Source of the DNA: Parachlamydiaceae bacterium
Lineage (GTDB): Bacteria; Chlamydiota; Chlamydiia; Chlamydiales; Parachlamydiaceae
Direction: 5' to 3'
Length of the DNA stretch: 6,058 bases
NCBI GenBank assembly: GCA_003164155.1
Contig: PLSG01000376.1
Location: forward strand, 1 to 6,058
Position numbers and translations under genes: made by a program. Below the pieces are notes generated by a model that had not been told where the DNA came from, searched no databases, and saw only the letters and a program-made list of their open reading frames with translations. Below, piece by piece: positions 1-4,896 of the stretch; the first letter of the stretch is position 1; every line of letters begins with the position of its first letter.

Positions 1-54
1 CCGGGGGGGATCTGACCAGTTACAAAATTTCGGCTTTTGCCGCTTCTTCTTACT

Positions 55-124
55 CTCCTCATCTTTTTTAATCCTTTCATGTTAAAAATTTTACAGGATT
101 AGAAAGATAAGAAAAGATGGGGAG
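55..124. repeat. Large imperfect inverted repeat in a gene-free stretch
   Basis: The left arm (55-75) and right arm (95-124) are inverted copies of each other: the outer parts pair CTCCTCATCTTTT with the complement of AAAAGATGGGGAG, and the inner parts pair AATCCT with AGGATT. The right arm carries about 8-9 extra bases, and the loop is 19 bases (76-94). The stem is AT-rich and not followed by a clear T-run, so it is a weak terminator candidate for the leftward transcript ending at 139. It could equally be a decayed mobile-element end. A small separate hairpin (CGGC-TTTT-GCCG) sits at 31-42. Nothing else is recognisable in 1-138. Confidence 0.45.
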
Positions 125-138
125 GATATTGTAGATGG

Positions 139-441
139 CTACTTATTCGACCACATGGTGCTGGCTTTGGAGATATCGAAAGAACCATTGGTAACTCCAC
201 CACCCGCGTCAGAATATTCGAAGACTGCATTGCTGCCTAATGAAGAGACTATGCCAGCATATACAGGGCCTTCGAAGCCCTCTGTCAAAGCTTCTTTAGT
301 TACTAGAGTTAAACCGACCTGTTTAGCATAAGCTACCGCATAGGCATTTAGAGCTTGGCTTAAAGTCTCATCACGGACACTTAAAGAAAAGGGGTCAAGC
401 CTCGCACTTCCAATTTCACTTGGGTTACTATGGATGCGGTG
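139..441 (-). pseudogene. Probable 3' remnant of a broken gene, product unknown
   Basis: On the minus strand this is an open frame of 100 codons closed by TAG at 139-141 and bounded upstream by TAA at 442-444. It has no ATG, GTG or TTG near its beginning; the first TTG lies deep inside, in the segment TKEALTEGFEG. The translation reads like real protein rather than shadow sequence: it has an even mix of residues, an amphipathic stretch (VRDETLSQALNAYAVAYAKQ), then GLTLVTKEAL, EGPVYAGIVSSLG and a hydrophilic end FDISKASTMWSNK. It overlaps the last 14 bases of the neighbouring toxin gene in another frame. The likeliest reading is the C-terminal part of a gene whose 5' part was removed when the toxin-antitoxin module arrived, or was lost by deletion. 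A small gene using a rare ATT or ATC start is less likely, as no Shine-Dalgarno sequence is visible. I do not recognise the family. Confidence 0.45.
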
Positions 442-721
442 TTATGTCCAACACATAGATTTCCCTTTTCCCCGGGCCATATGCCCATAAAATTCGATAT
501 GCCCCTGGAGTGCTATTTTGAGCATAAGTTTCGAAAACATCACCTAGTTTACATGAAATTTTCGAAAATTTGTGCGTGTTCAACGAAGGATGCTTAAGGT
601 TCGTTTCCATGAAGCCTAGAACTTTTCTAATTTGCTTTAGAAGCCCTTTTTTTGACCTATCGAGCTTTAGTTCTTCTAGTTTAAGACCAGCTTCCTCGGA
701 AAACCACAATTTAAATTGCAT
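428..721 (-). CDS. RelE/ParE-superfamily toxin of a type II toxin-antitoxin module
   Basis: A 97-residue protein of the size and layout of RelE/ParE-fold toxins. It has an N-terminal strand (QFKLWFSEEAG, 2-12), a charged helical stretch rich in K, L and R (13-42), and a C-terminal beta-sheet part (about 60-97) with VFETYAQNS, AYRILWAYGPGKREIYVLDI and the ending TPHP. The core YRxLWxYGPxK...ITPHP is typical of a ParE/RelE-like subfamily that I recall being paired with AbrB-like antitoxins. Such toxins act in the cytoplasm, either on ribosome-bound mRNA (RelE type) or on DNA gyrase (ParE type); the sequence alone does not decide which. The ATG lies 5 bases after the antitoxin stop codon, with AAAAGG directly before it, so translation is probably coupled to the antitoxin. 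The gene appears intact. The toxin family is fairly sure, the target unknown. Confidence 0.75.
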   Translation of the reverse strand: MQFKLWFSEEAGLKLEELKLDRSKKGLLKQIRKVLGFMETNLKHPSLNTHKFSKISCKLGDVFETYAQNSTPGAYRILWAYGPGKREIYVLDITPHP

Positions 722-726
722 CCTTT

Positions 727-1017
727 TTAGCCCTTATCCTCTTCTTTTGCGTATTTGGCAAACGAACCTAAATCGAGCAGACGCCCCTCCTCCGCATCCT
801 TGATGCCTTTCATGAGTGAAGCCAAAGCTTCTTTATCATTATAAATCCAATGGTCTTTTTCAGGTACTAAAGCTACCGGCTCCAATACAATTCTTCCTTC
901 ATCGCGATAAATGCGAAACGAGTTGTAATTATCTCGCTCTTTTTTTGACAACACGCGGGACAGGCAAACACGTTGCTTGTCGTCCATATTAACTGTACAC
1001 TTTTGTTTTTTCATCAT
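727..1017 (-). CDS. AbrB/SpoVT-like antitoxin, partner of the downstream toxin
   Basis: A 96-residue protein starting at the first of two adjacent ATG codons (1017 and 1014). AGGAGGG at 1027-1033 ends 9 bases upstream of 1017, which decides the start; an in-frame extension to 1095 would run through the promoter and operator DNA and is rejected. The N-terminal half (about 7-57: CTVNMDDKQRVCLSRVL, SFRIYRDEGRIVLEPV) fits a swapped-hairpin AbrB/MazE/SpoVT DNA-binding domain. After it come VPEKDHWIYNDKEALASLMKG (about 58-78) and an acidic tail with AEEGRLLDLGSFAKYA, the kind of C-terminal segment that wraps around and neutralises the toxin. It probably binds the toxin and represses its own promoter. 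It is the first gene of a two-gene unit, with the toxin 5 bases downstream. I am confident it is an antitoxin and slightly less sure of the AbrB fold. Confidence 0.75.
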   Translation of the reverse strand: MMKKQKCTVNMDDKQRVCLSRVLSKKERDNYNSFRIYRDEGRIVLEPVALVPEKDHWIYNDKEALASLMKGIKDAEEGRLLDLGSFAKYAKEEDKG

Positions 1018-1045
1018 GACTTTATGCCCTCCTATAACAACTTTA

Positions 1046-1074
1046 ATTATGTCAAAAATGGGAATTTCCCACAA
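1046..1074 (-). promoter_or_regulatory. Candidate promoter of the antitoxin-toxin unit
   Basis: Read on the minus strand, TTGTGG (1069-1074) and CATAAT (1046-1051) are separated by 17 bases. CATAAT matches the sigma-70 -10 consensus at five of six positions; the -35 is weaker (TTG only). Transcription would start near 1039, giving a leader of about 20 bases that contains the AGGAGGG ribosome site before the ATG at 1017. A TTGACA occurs nearby (1050-1055) but has no well-spaced -10 box. Confidence 0.45.
1059..1071. promoter_or_regulatory. Perfect palindrome TGGGAATTTCCCA, candidate operator
   Basis: Six-base arms TGGGAA and TTCCCA around one central T form a perfect inverted repeat. It lies between the -10 and -35 boxes of the candidate antitoxin promoter and slightly overlaps the latter, where a bound dimeric repressor would block RNA polymerase. 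Type II antitoxins commonly bind such sites to autoregulate. Assignment to this antitoxin is inference. Confidence 0.4.
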
Positions 1075-1110
1075 CCTATGTTTATCTGCCAACACCTATG
1101 TTTATCTGCC
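1074..1110. repeat. Two direct copies of a 17-bp sequence with a 20-bp period
   Basis: ACCTATGTTTATCTGCC occurs identically at 1074-1090 and 1094-1110, separated by AAC. A 20-bp period places both copies on nearly the same face of the helix. They lie immediately upstream of the -35 region of the leftward antitoxin promoter, within the 221-bp region between two divergent antitoxin genes. They could be tandem protein-binding sites or a recent duplication by slippage. Confidence 0.8.
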
Positions 1111-1203
1111 TGTAATAATTAGTTGGTTATATCCTGTAAACGACTTTTTTTTACCCCTATTCCAGGAAAAAGAGATTCTGGACTTACATAAATCTTGGGA
1201 ATT

Positions 1204-1225
1204 TGGTACAGCGAAGTTGTAACCA
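1204..1225. promoter_or_regulatory. Imperfect palindrome before the rightward antitoxin gene
   Basis: TGGTACA (1204-1210) and TGTAACCA (1218-1225) are inverted arms differing by one inserted base, around a 7-base centre. The element ends at the ribosome site of the next gene, where a ribbon-helix-helix dimer could bind to repress its own gene. The arms are short, so chance is possible. No convincing promoter for this gene was found in 1111-1203. Confidence 0.25.
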
Positions 1226-1238
1226 AGGAGGTATTATT

Positions 1239-1511
1239 ATGGGTGCTCAAGCTCAACACCATCATGATAAAGCAAAAGTCACCATCGATTGTACTGTCGA
1301 TGAAAGGGCTTACATTAAAATGTTGGCTGCAAAGGCTCACATGAATTTAAGCGAGTTCATTCTTTCTTATCTTAGAAAGGATTCCCCTCAAGAGAGGAAG
1401 CCTAACAAGGTCACTCTTGATGCTATGCGGGAAAGTAAAGAAGGAAAAGGCATAAAGTGCGACTCCATTGAAGATTTCTGGGAAAAGATGGGAATGAATC
1501 CGAGTGCTTAA
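1239..1511 (+). CDS. Solitary ribbon-helix-helix antitoxin-like protein
   Basis: A 90-residue protein starting at ATG 1239. AAGGAGG (1225-1231) sits 7 bases upstream, an excellent ribosome site; an in-frame start at 1203 lacks one and is rejected. After a polar start with three histidines (7-9) comes KVTIDCT (about 13-19), which fits the short strand of a ribbon-helix-helix domain. Helix 1 (DERAYIKMLAAKAH) and helix 2 (LSEFILSYLRK, about 38-48) follow. The rest (NKVTLDAMRESKEGKG and a final DSIEDFWEKMG) resembles RelB/DinJ-type antitoxin tails that clasp a RelE/YafQ-like toxin. Such proteins bind DNA as dimers and repress their own gene. Unusually, no toxin follows: a terminator hairpin begins 21 bases after the stop, then repeat-rich DNA, then the opposite-strand nadK. 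It is either an orphan antitoxin, perhaps acting on a toxin elsewhere, or the survivor of a decayed pair. The gene itself appears intact. Confidence 0.7.
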   Translation: MGAQAQHHHDKAKVTIDCTVDERAYIKMLAAKAHMNLSEFILSYLRKDSPQERKPNKVTLDAMRESKEGKGIKCDSIEDFWEKMGMNPSA

Positions 1512-1520
1512 ACCCGATCC

Positions 1521-1735
1521 AAGATCACAAAGAACACAAAGCAGAAAAAAAAATATTTTCTGCTTTGTGTTTAAATTTTTTCCATGCCTTCTTTGCGTCC
1601 TTTGCGATCTTCGTGTGTTTCTTTGCGTTAAAAATTTTTAGCGAGCATCGTGCACAAACACACCAGAAACATCTTTGCGCCTTCGCCTGCGTTTGCGCCT
1701 TCGTTTGTGTTTGTGCTTGCTTTTGCGTCTACCAG
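1521..1735. repeat. Non-coding tract of nested inverted repeats and TTTGCG words
   Basis: No gene is supported in 1512-1752. Three structures are nested or adjacent. The terminator stem (1533-1571) lies inside a wider inverted pair, 1521-1541 against 1591-1611: 18 of 21 positions are complementary, and the other three become G-U pairs in a minus-strand RNA. A third pair, GTGTGTTT (1613-1620) and AAACACAC (1656-1663), encloses the near-palindrome CGTTAAAAATTTTTAGCG. From 1591 to 1735 a degenerate 9-10 base word (CTTTGCGTCC, TTTGCGATCT, CTTTGCGCC, TTTGCGCCT, TTTTGCGTCT) recurs about ten times. It resembles the CTTTGCG-type intergenic repeats I recall from many bacterial genomes. It separates the solitary antitoxin gene from the convergent nadK. 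Confidence 0.65.
1533..1571 (+). terminator. Strong hairpin terminator after the solitary antitoxin gene
   Basis: A perfect 16-bp stem, AACACAAAGCAGAAAA (1533-1548) with TTTTCTGCTTTGTGTT (1556-1571), encloses a 7-base AT loop and is followed by TAAATTTTTT. It starts 21 bases after the stop codon at 1511. The T-run is on the plus-strand side, so it should act on the rightward transcript. The hairpin also forms on the other strand and could help end or stabilise the leftward operon transcript running past nadK, but no U-run follows it there. Confidence 0.7.
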
Positions 1736-1752
1736 GAACAGAGGTTTTTCAC

Positions 1753-2595
1753 TCAAACGCGCAGCTTGCCCGCCCAGCCGAGTTTGGTGCGCAGCGTGGA
1801 AAAATAGTTGTGGCGGGTAAGCAAAACAGAGCGGAAGGTCTTGGGTGAGAGTTTTATGCGAAATACCTCGCCTGTGGCCATACTGAAGGAGGAGATGCCA
1901 TCGAAAGTGACTTCGACCGGCTTATTTTCGCTGAGGTATTGGATGCGGATCTCTTCCTTGGGCATCAAGACAATCGGGCGGTTGGAAATGGTATGGGGGC
2001 TTATAGGGGTAATGACCAGGGCATTGACTTCCGGGGTGATGATCGGGCCGCCGGCGGCTAAAGAATAAGCCGTAGAACCGCCCGGAGTGGCTACAATCAG
2101 ACCATCCGCCGAAAAGGTATTGAGGTAAGATCCGTCGACATACATGGCCAAGTCTACCAAGCTAGGGATCTGGGCGCGATGCACCACGATATCATTGACT
2201 GCAAAACATGCATCCCCATTGCTCGCCTTCCCTTCCATGACGATGCGCTTTTGAATTTGGTATGAACCGTTAAGCAAATCTTGCAGGCTGGCATAAATAT
2301 CCGTAAGAGGCACATCGGCCATAAAGCCCAAGCCGCCCAAGTTGATGCCGATCAAAGGCGCTTCAATTTCGGGATGGCTATGCAGCACGCGCAAAATGGT
2401 GCCATCACCACCCAATGAAAGCATAAAATCGATCTCCTTAGGATCCACACCGGAAATGGGCAGGGCACCAATCTCAGCGGCTTTATGGTCGTCCGAGACC
2501 ACCTTGACGTTAAAAGAAGCCAGAAATCTGCAGACATCGATCGCCACACTGCGTGAGGCATTTTTGGATTCATTGTAGAAGATGGCAATAATCAT
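1753..2595 (-). CDS. nadK: NAD kinase
   Basis: A 280-residue ATP (or polyphosphate) NAD kinase that phosphorylates the 2'-hydroxyl of NAD to make NADP in the cytoplasm. The length is normal for a bacterial NadK. Visible motifs: LGGDGT (61-66), the diacylglycerol-kinase-like nucleotide motif with its catalytic Asp; INLGGLGF (84-91); NDIVVHR (134-140), equivalent to the NAD-binding NE motif but with Asp in place of Glu; SADGLIVATPGGSTAYSLA (162-180), where most family members have TPTGSTAY; and FDG (231-233) near the end. It is the last gene of the leftward operon. Its ATG lies 4 bases after the dxs stop and the Shine-Dalgarno sequence is poor, which points to translational coupling. NADPH, made from its product, feeds the reductase step that follows Dxs. 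Appears intact; function confident. Confidence 0.95.
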   Translation of the reverse strand: MIIAIFYNESKNASRSVAIDVCRFLASFNVKVVSDDHKAAEIGALPISGVDPKEIDFMLSLGGDGTILRVLHSHPEIEAPLIGINLGGLGFMADVPLTDIYASLQDLLNGSYQIQKRIVMEGKASNGDACFAVNDIVVHRAQIPSLVDLAMYVDGSYLNTFSADGLIVATPGGSTAYSLAAGGPIITPEVNALVITPISPHTISNRPIVLMPKEEIRIQYLSENKPVEVTFDGISSFSMATGEVFRIKLSPKTFRSVLLTRHNYFSTLRTKLGWAGKLRV

Positions 2596-2599
2596 GGGC

Positions 2600-4561
2600 T
2601 TAAACCGGTTGACTTACGATAAGGCAGCTTGGCGGCTTCCTTTGGGCTTCAAGGGCACCTGAGAGAGAAGCCACCTCAAAATGTTGGGTGATGCGCTGCA
2701 CAATCTTCTCGGGAGTCAAGCCAATTTCATTGAGCAAATCGGCATGTGAGCCCTGGTCGAGGAAGGCCTCGGGAATGCCGCAGTTAAGCACCTGGATATG
2801 GCTGTATCCGTGGGTCATCAAAAAGTTATTCACGATGCACCCCAGCCCGCACATGGCGGAATGCTCTTCGATGGTGACAATGCGCTGATGCGTTTGGAGT
2901 AGTTTGCAAATGAGCTCGCTATCGAGCGGCTTGATGAAAATCGGATCCAAAACAGTAGCCTGAATCCCCATTTCGGCCAGCTTTTCGCGCACCTTCAAAG
3001 CGGTAGTGTTCATATGTCCCAAACCGATGAGCAGCAGCCCCTCCCCTTCGATTAAAACCTCTCCCTTGCCGAGTTCCCTGGGCTGAATAGGCAGATCGGT
3101 TTCGGTAGTGGCCATATTGGGATAGCGAATGGCTGTCGGCCGGCCAAAACTAAAAGCTGCTTCCAGCAGCTCTTTTAAGACCTGCCCATTGCGCGGCTGG
3201 GCGATTACCATATTGGGCATGGCATTTAAAAAGGCGATATCGTAAATGCCATGGTGCGTGGCCCCGTCTGGGCCAGAAATCCCCGCGCGATCGATGGCAA
3301 AAACTACCGGAAGCTCTTGCAGGCATATATCGTGAAAAACATTGTCGAAAGCCCTCTGCAAGAAAGTGGCATAGATAGACATGACCACCTTCATTTTGCG
3401 CCCGTAAGCAATCCCCCCGCTAAAGGTCACGGCATGCGATTCGGCGATACCTACGTCCAGGCAGCGCTCGGGGAAGGCCTTCATAAAGTCTTCGAGGCAA
3501 GAGCCGGCCGACATGGCCGGAGTCACGGCTACCACGCTCGGATCATTTTGCGCCATGTGCAGCAAGTGCTTGCCAAATACTTTTGGAAAAGTGGGAGCCG
3601 TAGAAGCCGCCGGGTGAAATTTCCCCGTGGTGCCATTAAAAGGCCTGGCCCCGTGATAGGGGGTGGGATTTTTGATCGCTTCATCCATCCCCTGCCCTTT
3701 TTGAGTGAGGATGTGAATGATCACCGGCCAATTTGATTCCTTGACCCCTTCTAAGACTTCGACCAGTTTCTTGATATCGTGCCCATCGATCGGTCCTATA
3801 TAAGAGAGGCCATACTGCTCGAAATAGGCTGCTTTGCTGACCAGATTTTTTAAGGACTCGGTGATTTTATGCCCTTGACGCGCCAAAGAAGGACCGTAAC
3901 TGGGTATTTTGGAGATGAGGTTATCGATTTCATGATGCAGCTTGCTAGCCGTGGGATTGCTAAGCATACGGCTTAAAATATGCGTGATGGCCCCAACATT
4001 TTTGGAAATGGACATCGCATTATCATTGAGGATGACTATAAAGCGCTTGAGATCTTGAGGGATATTATTCAAGGCTTCCAGGGTAAGTCCACAGGTTAAA
4101 GCCGCATCGCCCATTATGGGGATAATATATTCCGGGCGCTTGGTCAGATCGCGGTTTTTGGCCACGCCTAAACCCAAAGACAACGCCGTGCCAGCGTGGC
4201 CGGCATGAAAGTGATCATGCGCAGACTCTTTGGGATGCGAAAATCCGCATAGCCCCTTGAATTGCCGAATTCCGGGGAACTTTTTGTTCCTGCCGGTCAA
4301 CAATTTGTGGGAATACGTCTGATGGCTGACATCCCAAATGAATTTATCCTGCGGCGAATCGAAGACGGCATGCAATGCCAAAGTCAGTTCGACCACTCCC
4401 AAATTGGATCCAAGATGCCCGCCGGTCACAGCCAATACATCGATAATGCGCTTGCGCATGACAGCTGCCAGTTCGGTCAATTGCTGGATGGAAAAAGACT
4501 TGATATCTGCCGGTGATTGCAACTGATCCAAAAACGCATCGCTGATTGGTGTATTGCCCAT
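2600..4561 (-). CDS. dxs: 1-deoxy-D-xylulose-5-phosphate synthase
   Basis: A 653-residue thiamine-diphosphate enzyme that joins pyruvate and glyceraldehyde 3-phosphate, with loss of CO2, to form DXP, the first step of the MEP isoprenoid pathway. The thiamine domain is N-terminal: GGHLGSNLG (47-55, His49), HDHFHAGHAGTALS (115-128), the metal/ThDP motif starting GDAALTCG (151-158) and closing with NDN (179-181), and YIGPIDGHD (254-262). The pyrimidine-binding transketolase domain has DVGIAESHAVTF (369-380, catalytic Glu374), FLQRAFD (400-406) and SGPDGATHHG (429-438). The C-terminal transketolase domain covers about 495-625. The first motif reads GDA where most Dxs have GDG. The ATG overlaps the xseB stop by one base (TAATG). 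The last 20-25 residues, after about 630, look like a non-conserved tail. Function confident. Confidence 0.97.
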   Translation of the reverse strand: MGNTPISDAFLDQLQSPADIKSFSIQQLTELAAVMRKRIIDVLAVTGGHLGSNLGVVELTLALHAVFDSPQDKFIWDVSHQTYSHKLLTGRNKKFPGIRQFKGLCGFSHPKESAHDHFHAGHAGTALSLGLGVAKNRDLTKRPEYIIPIMGDAALTCGLTLEALNNIPQDLKRFIVILNDNAMSISKNVGAITHILSRMLSNPTASKLHHEIDNLISKIPSYGPSLARQGHKITESLKNLVSKAAYFEQYGLSYIGPIDGHDIKKLVEVLEGVKESNWPVIIHILTQKGQGMDEAIKNPTPYHGARPFNGTTGKFHPAASTAPTFPKVFGKHLLHMAQNDPSVVAVTPAMSAGSCLEDFMKAFPERCLDVGIAESHAVTFSGGIAYGRKMKVVMSIYATFLQRAFDNVFHDICLQELPVVFAIDRAGISGPDGATHHGIYDIAFLNAMPNMVIAQPRNGQVLKELLEAAFSFGRPTAIRYPNMATTETDLPIQPRELGKGEVLIEGEGLLLIGLGHMNTTALKVREKLAEMGIQATVLDPIFIKPLDSELICKLLQTHQRIVTIEEHSAMCGLGCIVNNFLMTHGYSHIQVLNCGIPEAFLDQGSHADLLNEIGLTPEKIVQRITQHFEVASLSGALEAQRKPPSCLIVSQPV

Positions 4562-4896
4562 TATTGCGGACCCCTTACTTGTTTTTGCGGATTTTGCGGA
4601 TTTTGTGCAGGGGAAAAATGAAATTCCTGTGTCATCGGACGCTGATCGCTGCCTAAGGTAACTTCCCCTTGGCGATTTTTAATCAGCACCTCAATGCGCC
4701 TTTCAGCTTCTGTGAGGCGCCGATTGCAGACGTTGATCAGTTTATCGGCTTCTTCATATAACCGCAAGGATTCATCCAAGCTGACCGCCCCTGAATTCAT
4801 GCGTTCCAATATTTCCTCCAAGCGAGAAAAAGAAGCCTCAAAGCTGATTTCTTTGCTTATATCTTTGGGGGGCTCTTGCTGCGGATTAAAATTCAT
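4561..4896 (-). CDS. xseB: Exonuclease VII small subunit
   Basis: A 111-residue small subunit of exonuclease VII, which with XseA degrades single-stranded DNA from both ends into short oligonucleotides during repair. The family core is clear: SFEASFSRLEEILERMNSG (18-36), then VSLDESLRLYEEADKLI (38-54) and CNRRLTEAERRIEVLI (57-72), a two-helix coiled-coil hairpin. The core is preceded by a short polar leader and followed by a tail of about 38 residues rich in Q, P and N, making the protein longer than the usual 70-85 residues. The start at 4896 overlaps the end of xseA by 11 bases, and the stop overlaps the dxs start by one base, so expression should be coupled both ways. No strong ribosome site is visible. 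Function confident. Confidence 0.93.
   Translation of the reverse strand: MNFNPQQEPPKDISKEISFEASFSRLEEILERMNSGAVSLDESLRLYEEADKLINVCNRRLTEAERRIEVLIKNRQGEVTLGSDQRPMTQEFHFSPAQNPQNPQKQVRGPQ
4585..4605. repeat. 9-bp tandem duplication inside the xseB tail
   Basis: TTGCGGATT occurs twice in direct succession (4585-4593, 4594-4602), followed by a partial third copy TTG. On the coding strand it encodes the repeated tripeptide NPQNPQ in the variable C-terminal tail of XseB. The period is a multiple of three, so copy-number change would keep the frame. Confidence 0.75.

Noticed and set aside
1018..1095. N-terminal extension of the AbrB-like antitoxin to 1095
   Set aside because: It would translate through the promoter, palindrome and first repeat copies; the AGGAGGG at 1027-1033 clearly serves the ATG at 1017.
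1074..1110. Short CRISPR array
   Set aside because: Only two copies with a 3-bp gap; no spacers and no cas genes.
1119..1340. 73-residue minus-strand open frame upstream of the AbrB-like antitoxin
   Set aside because: Mostly antisense to the start of the ribbon-helix-helix gene, has no Shine-Dalgarno sequence, and does not match the missing 5' part of the remnant at 139-441.
1512..1752. Decayed toxin gene downstream of the solitary antitoxin
   Set aside because: No frame shows RelE/ParE-like residues; the stretch is hairpins and repeat words.
1565..1807. 80-residue plus-strand open frame rich in Cys, Phe and Val
   Set aside because: Its composition comes from the TTTGCG/TTTGTG repeat words, it has no ribosome site, and it runs antisense into the 3' end of nadK.
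3251..3736. 161-residue plus-strand open frame
   Set aside because: It lies wholly antisense within dxs, whose motifs are all intact; no recognisable protein features.
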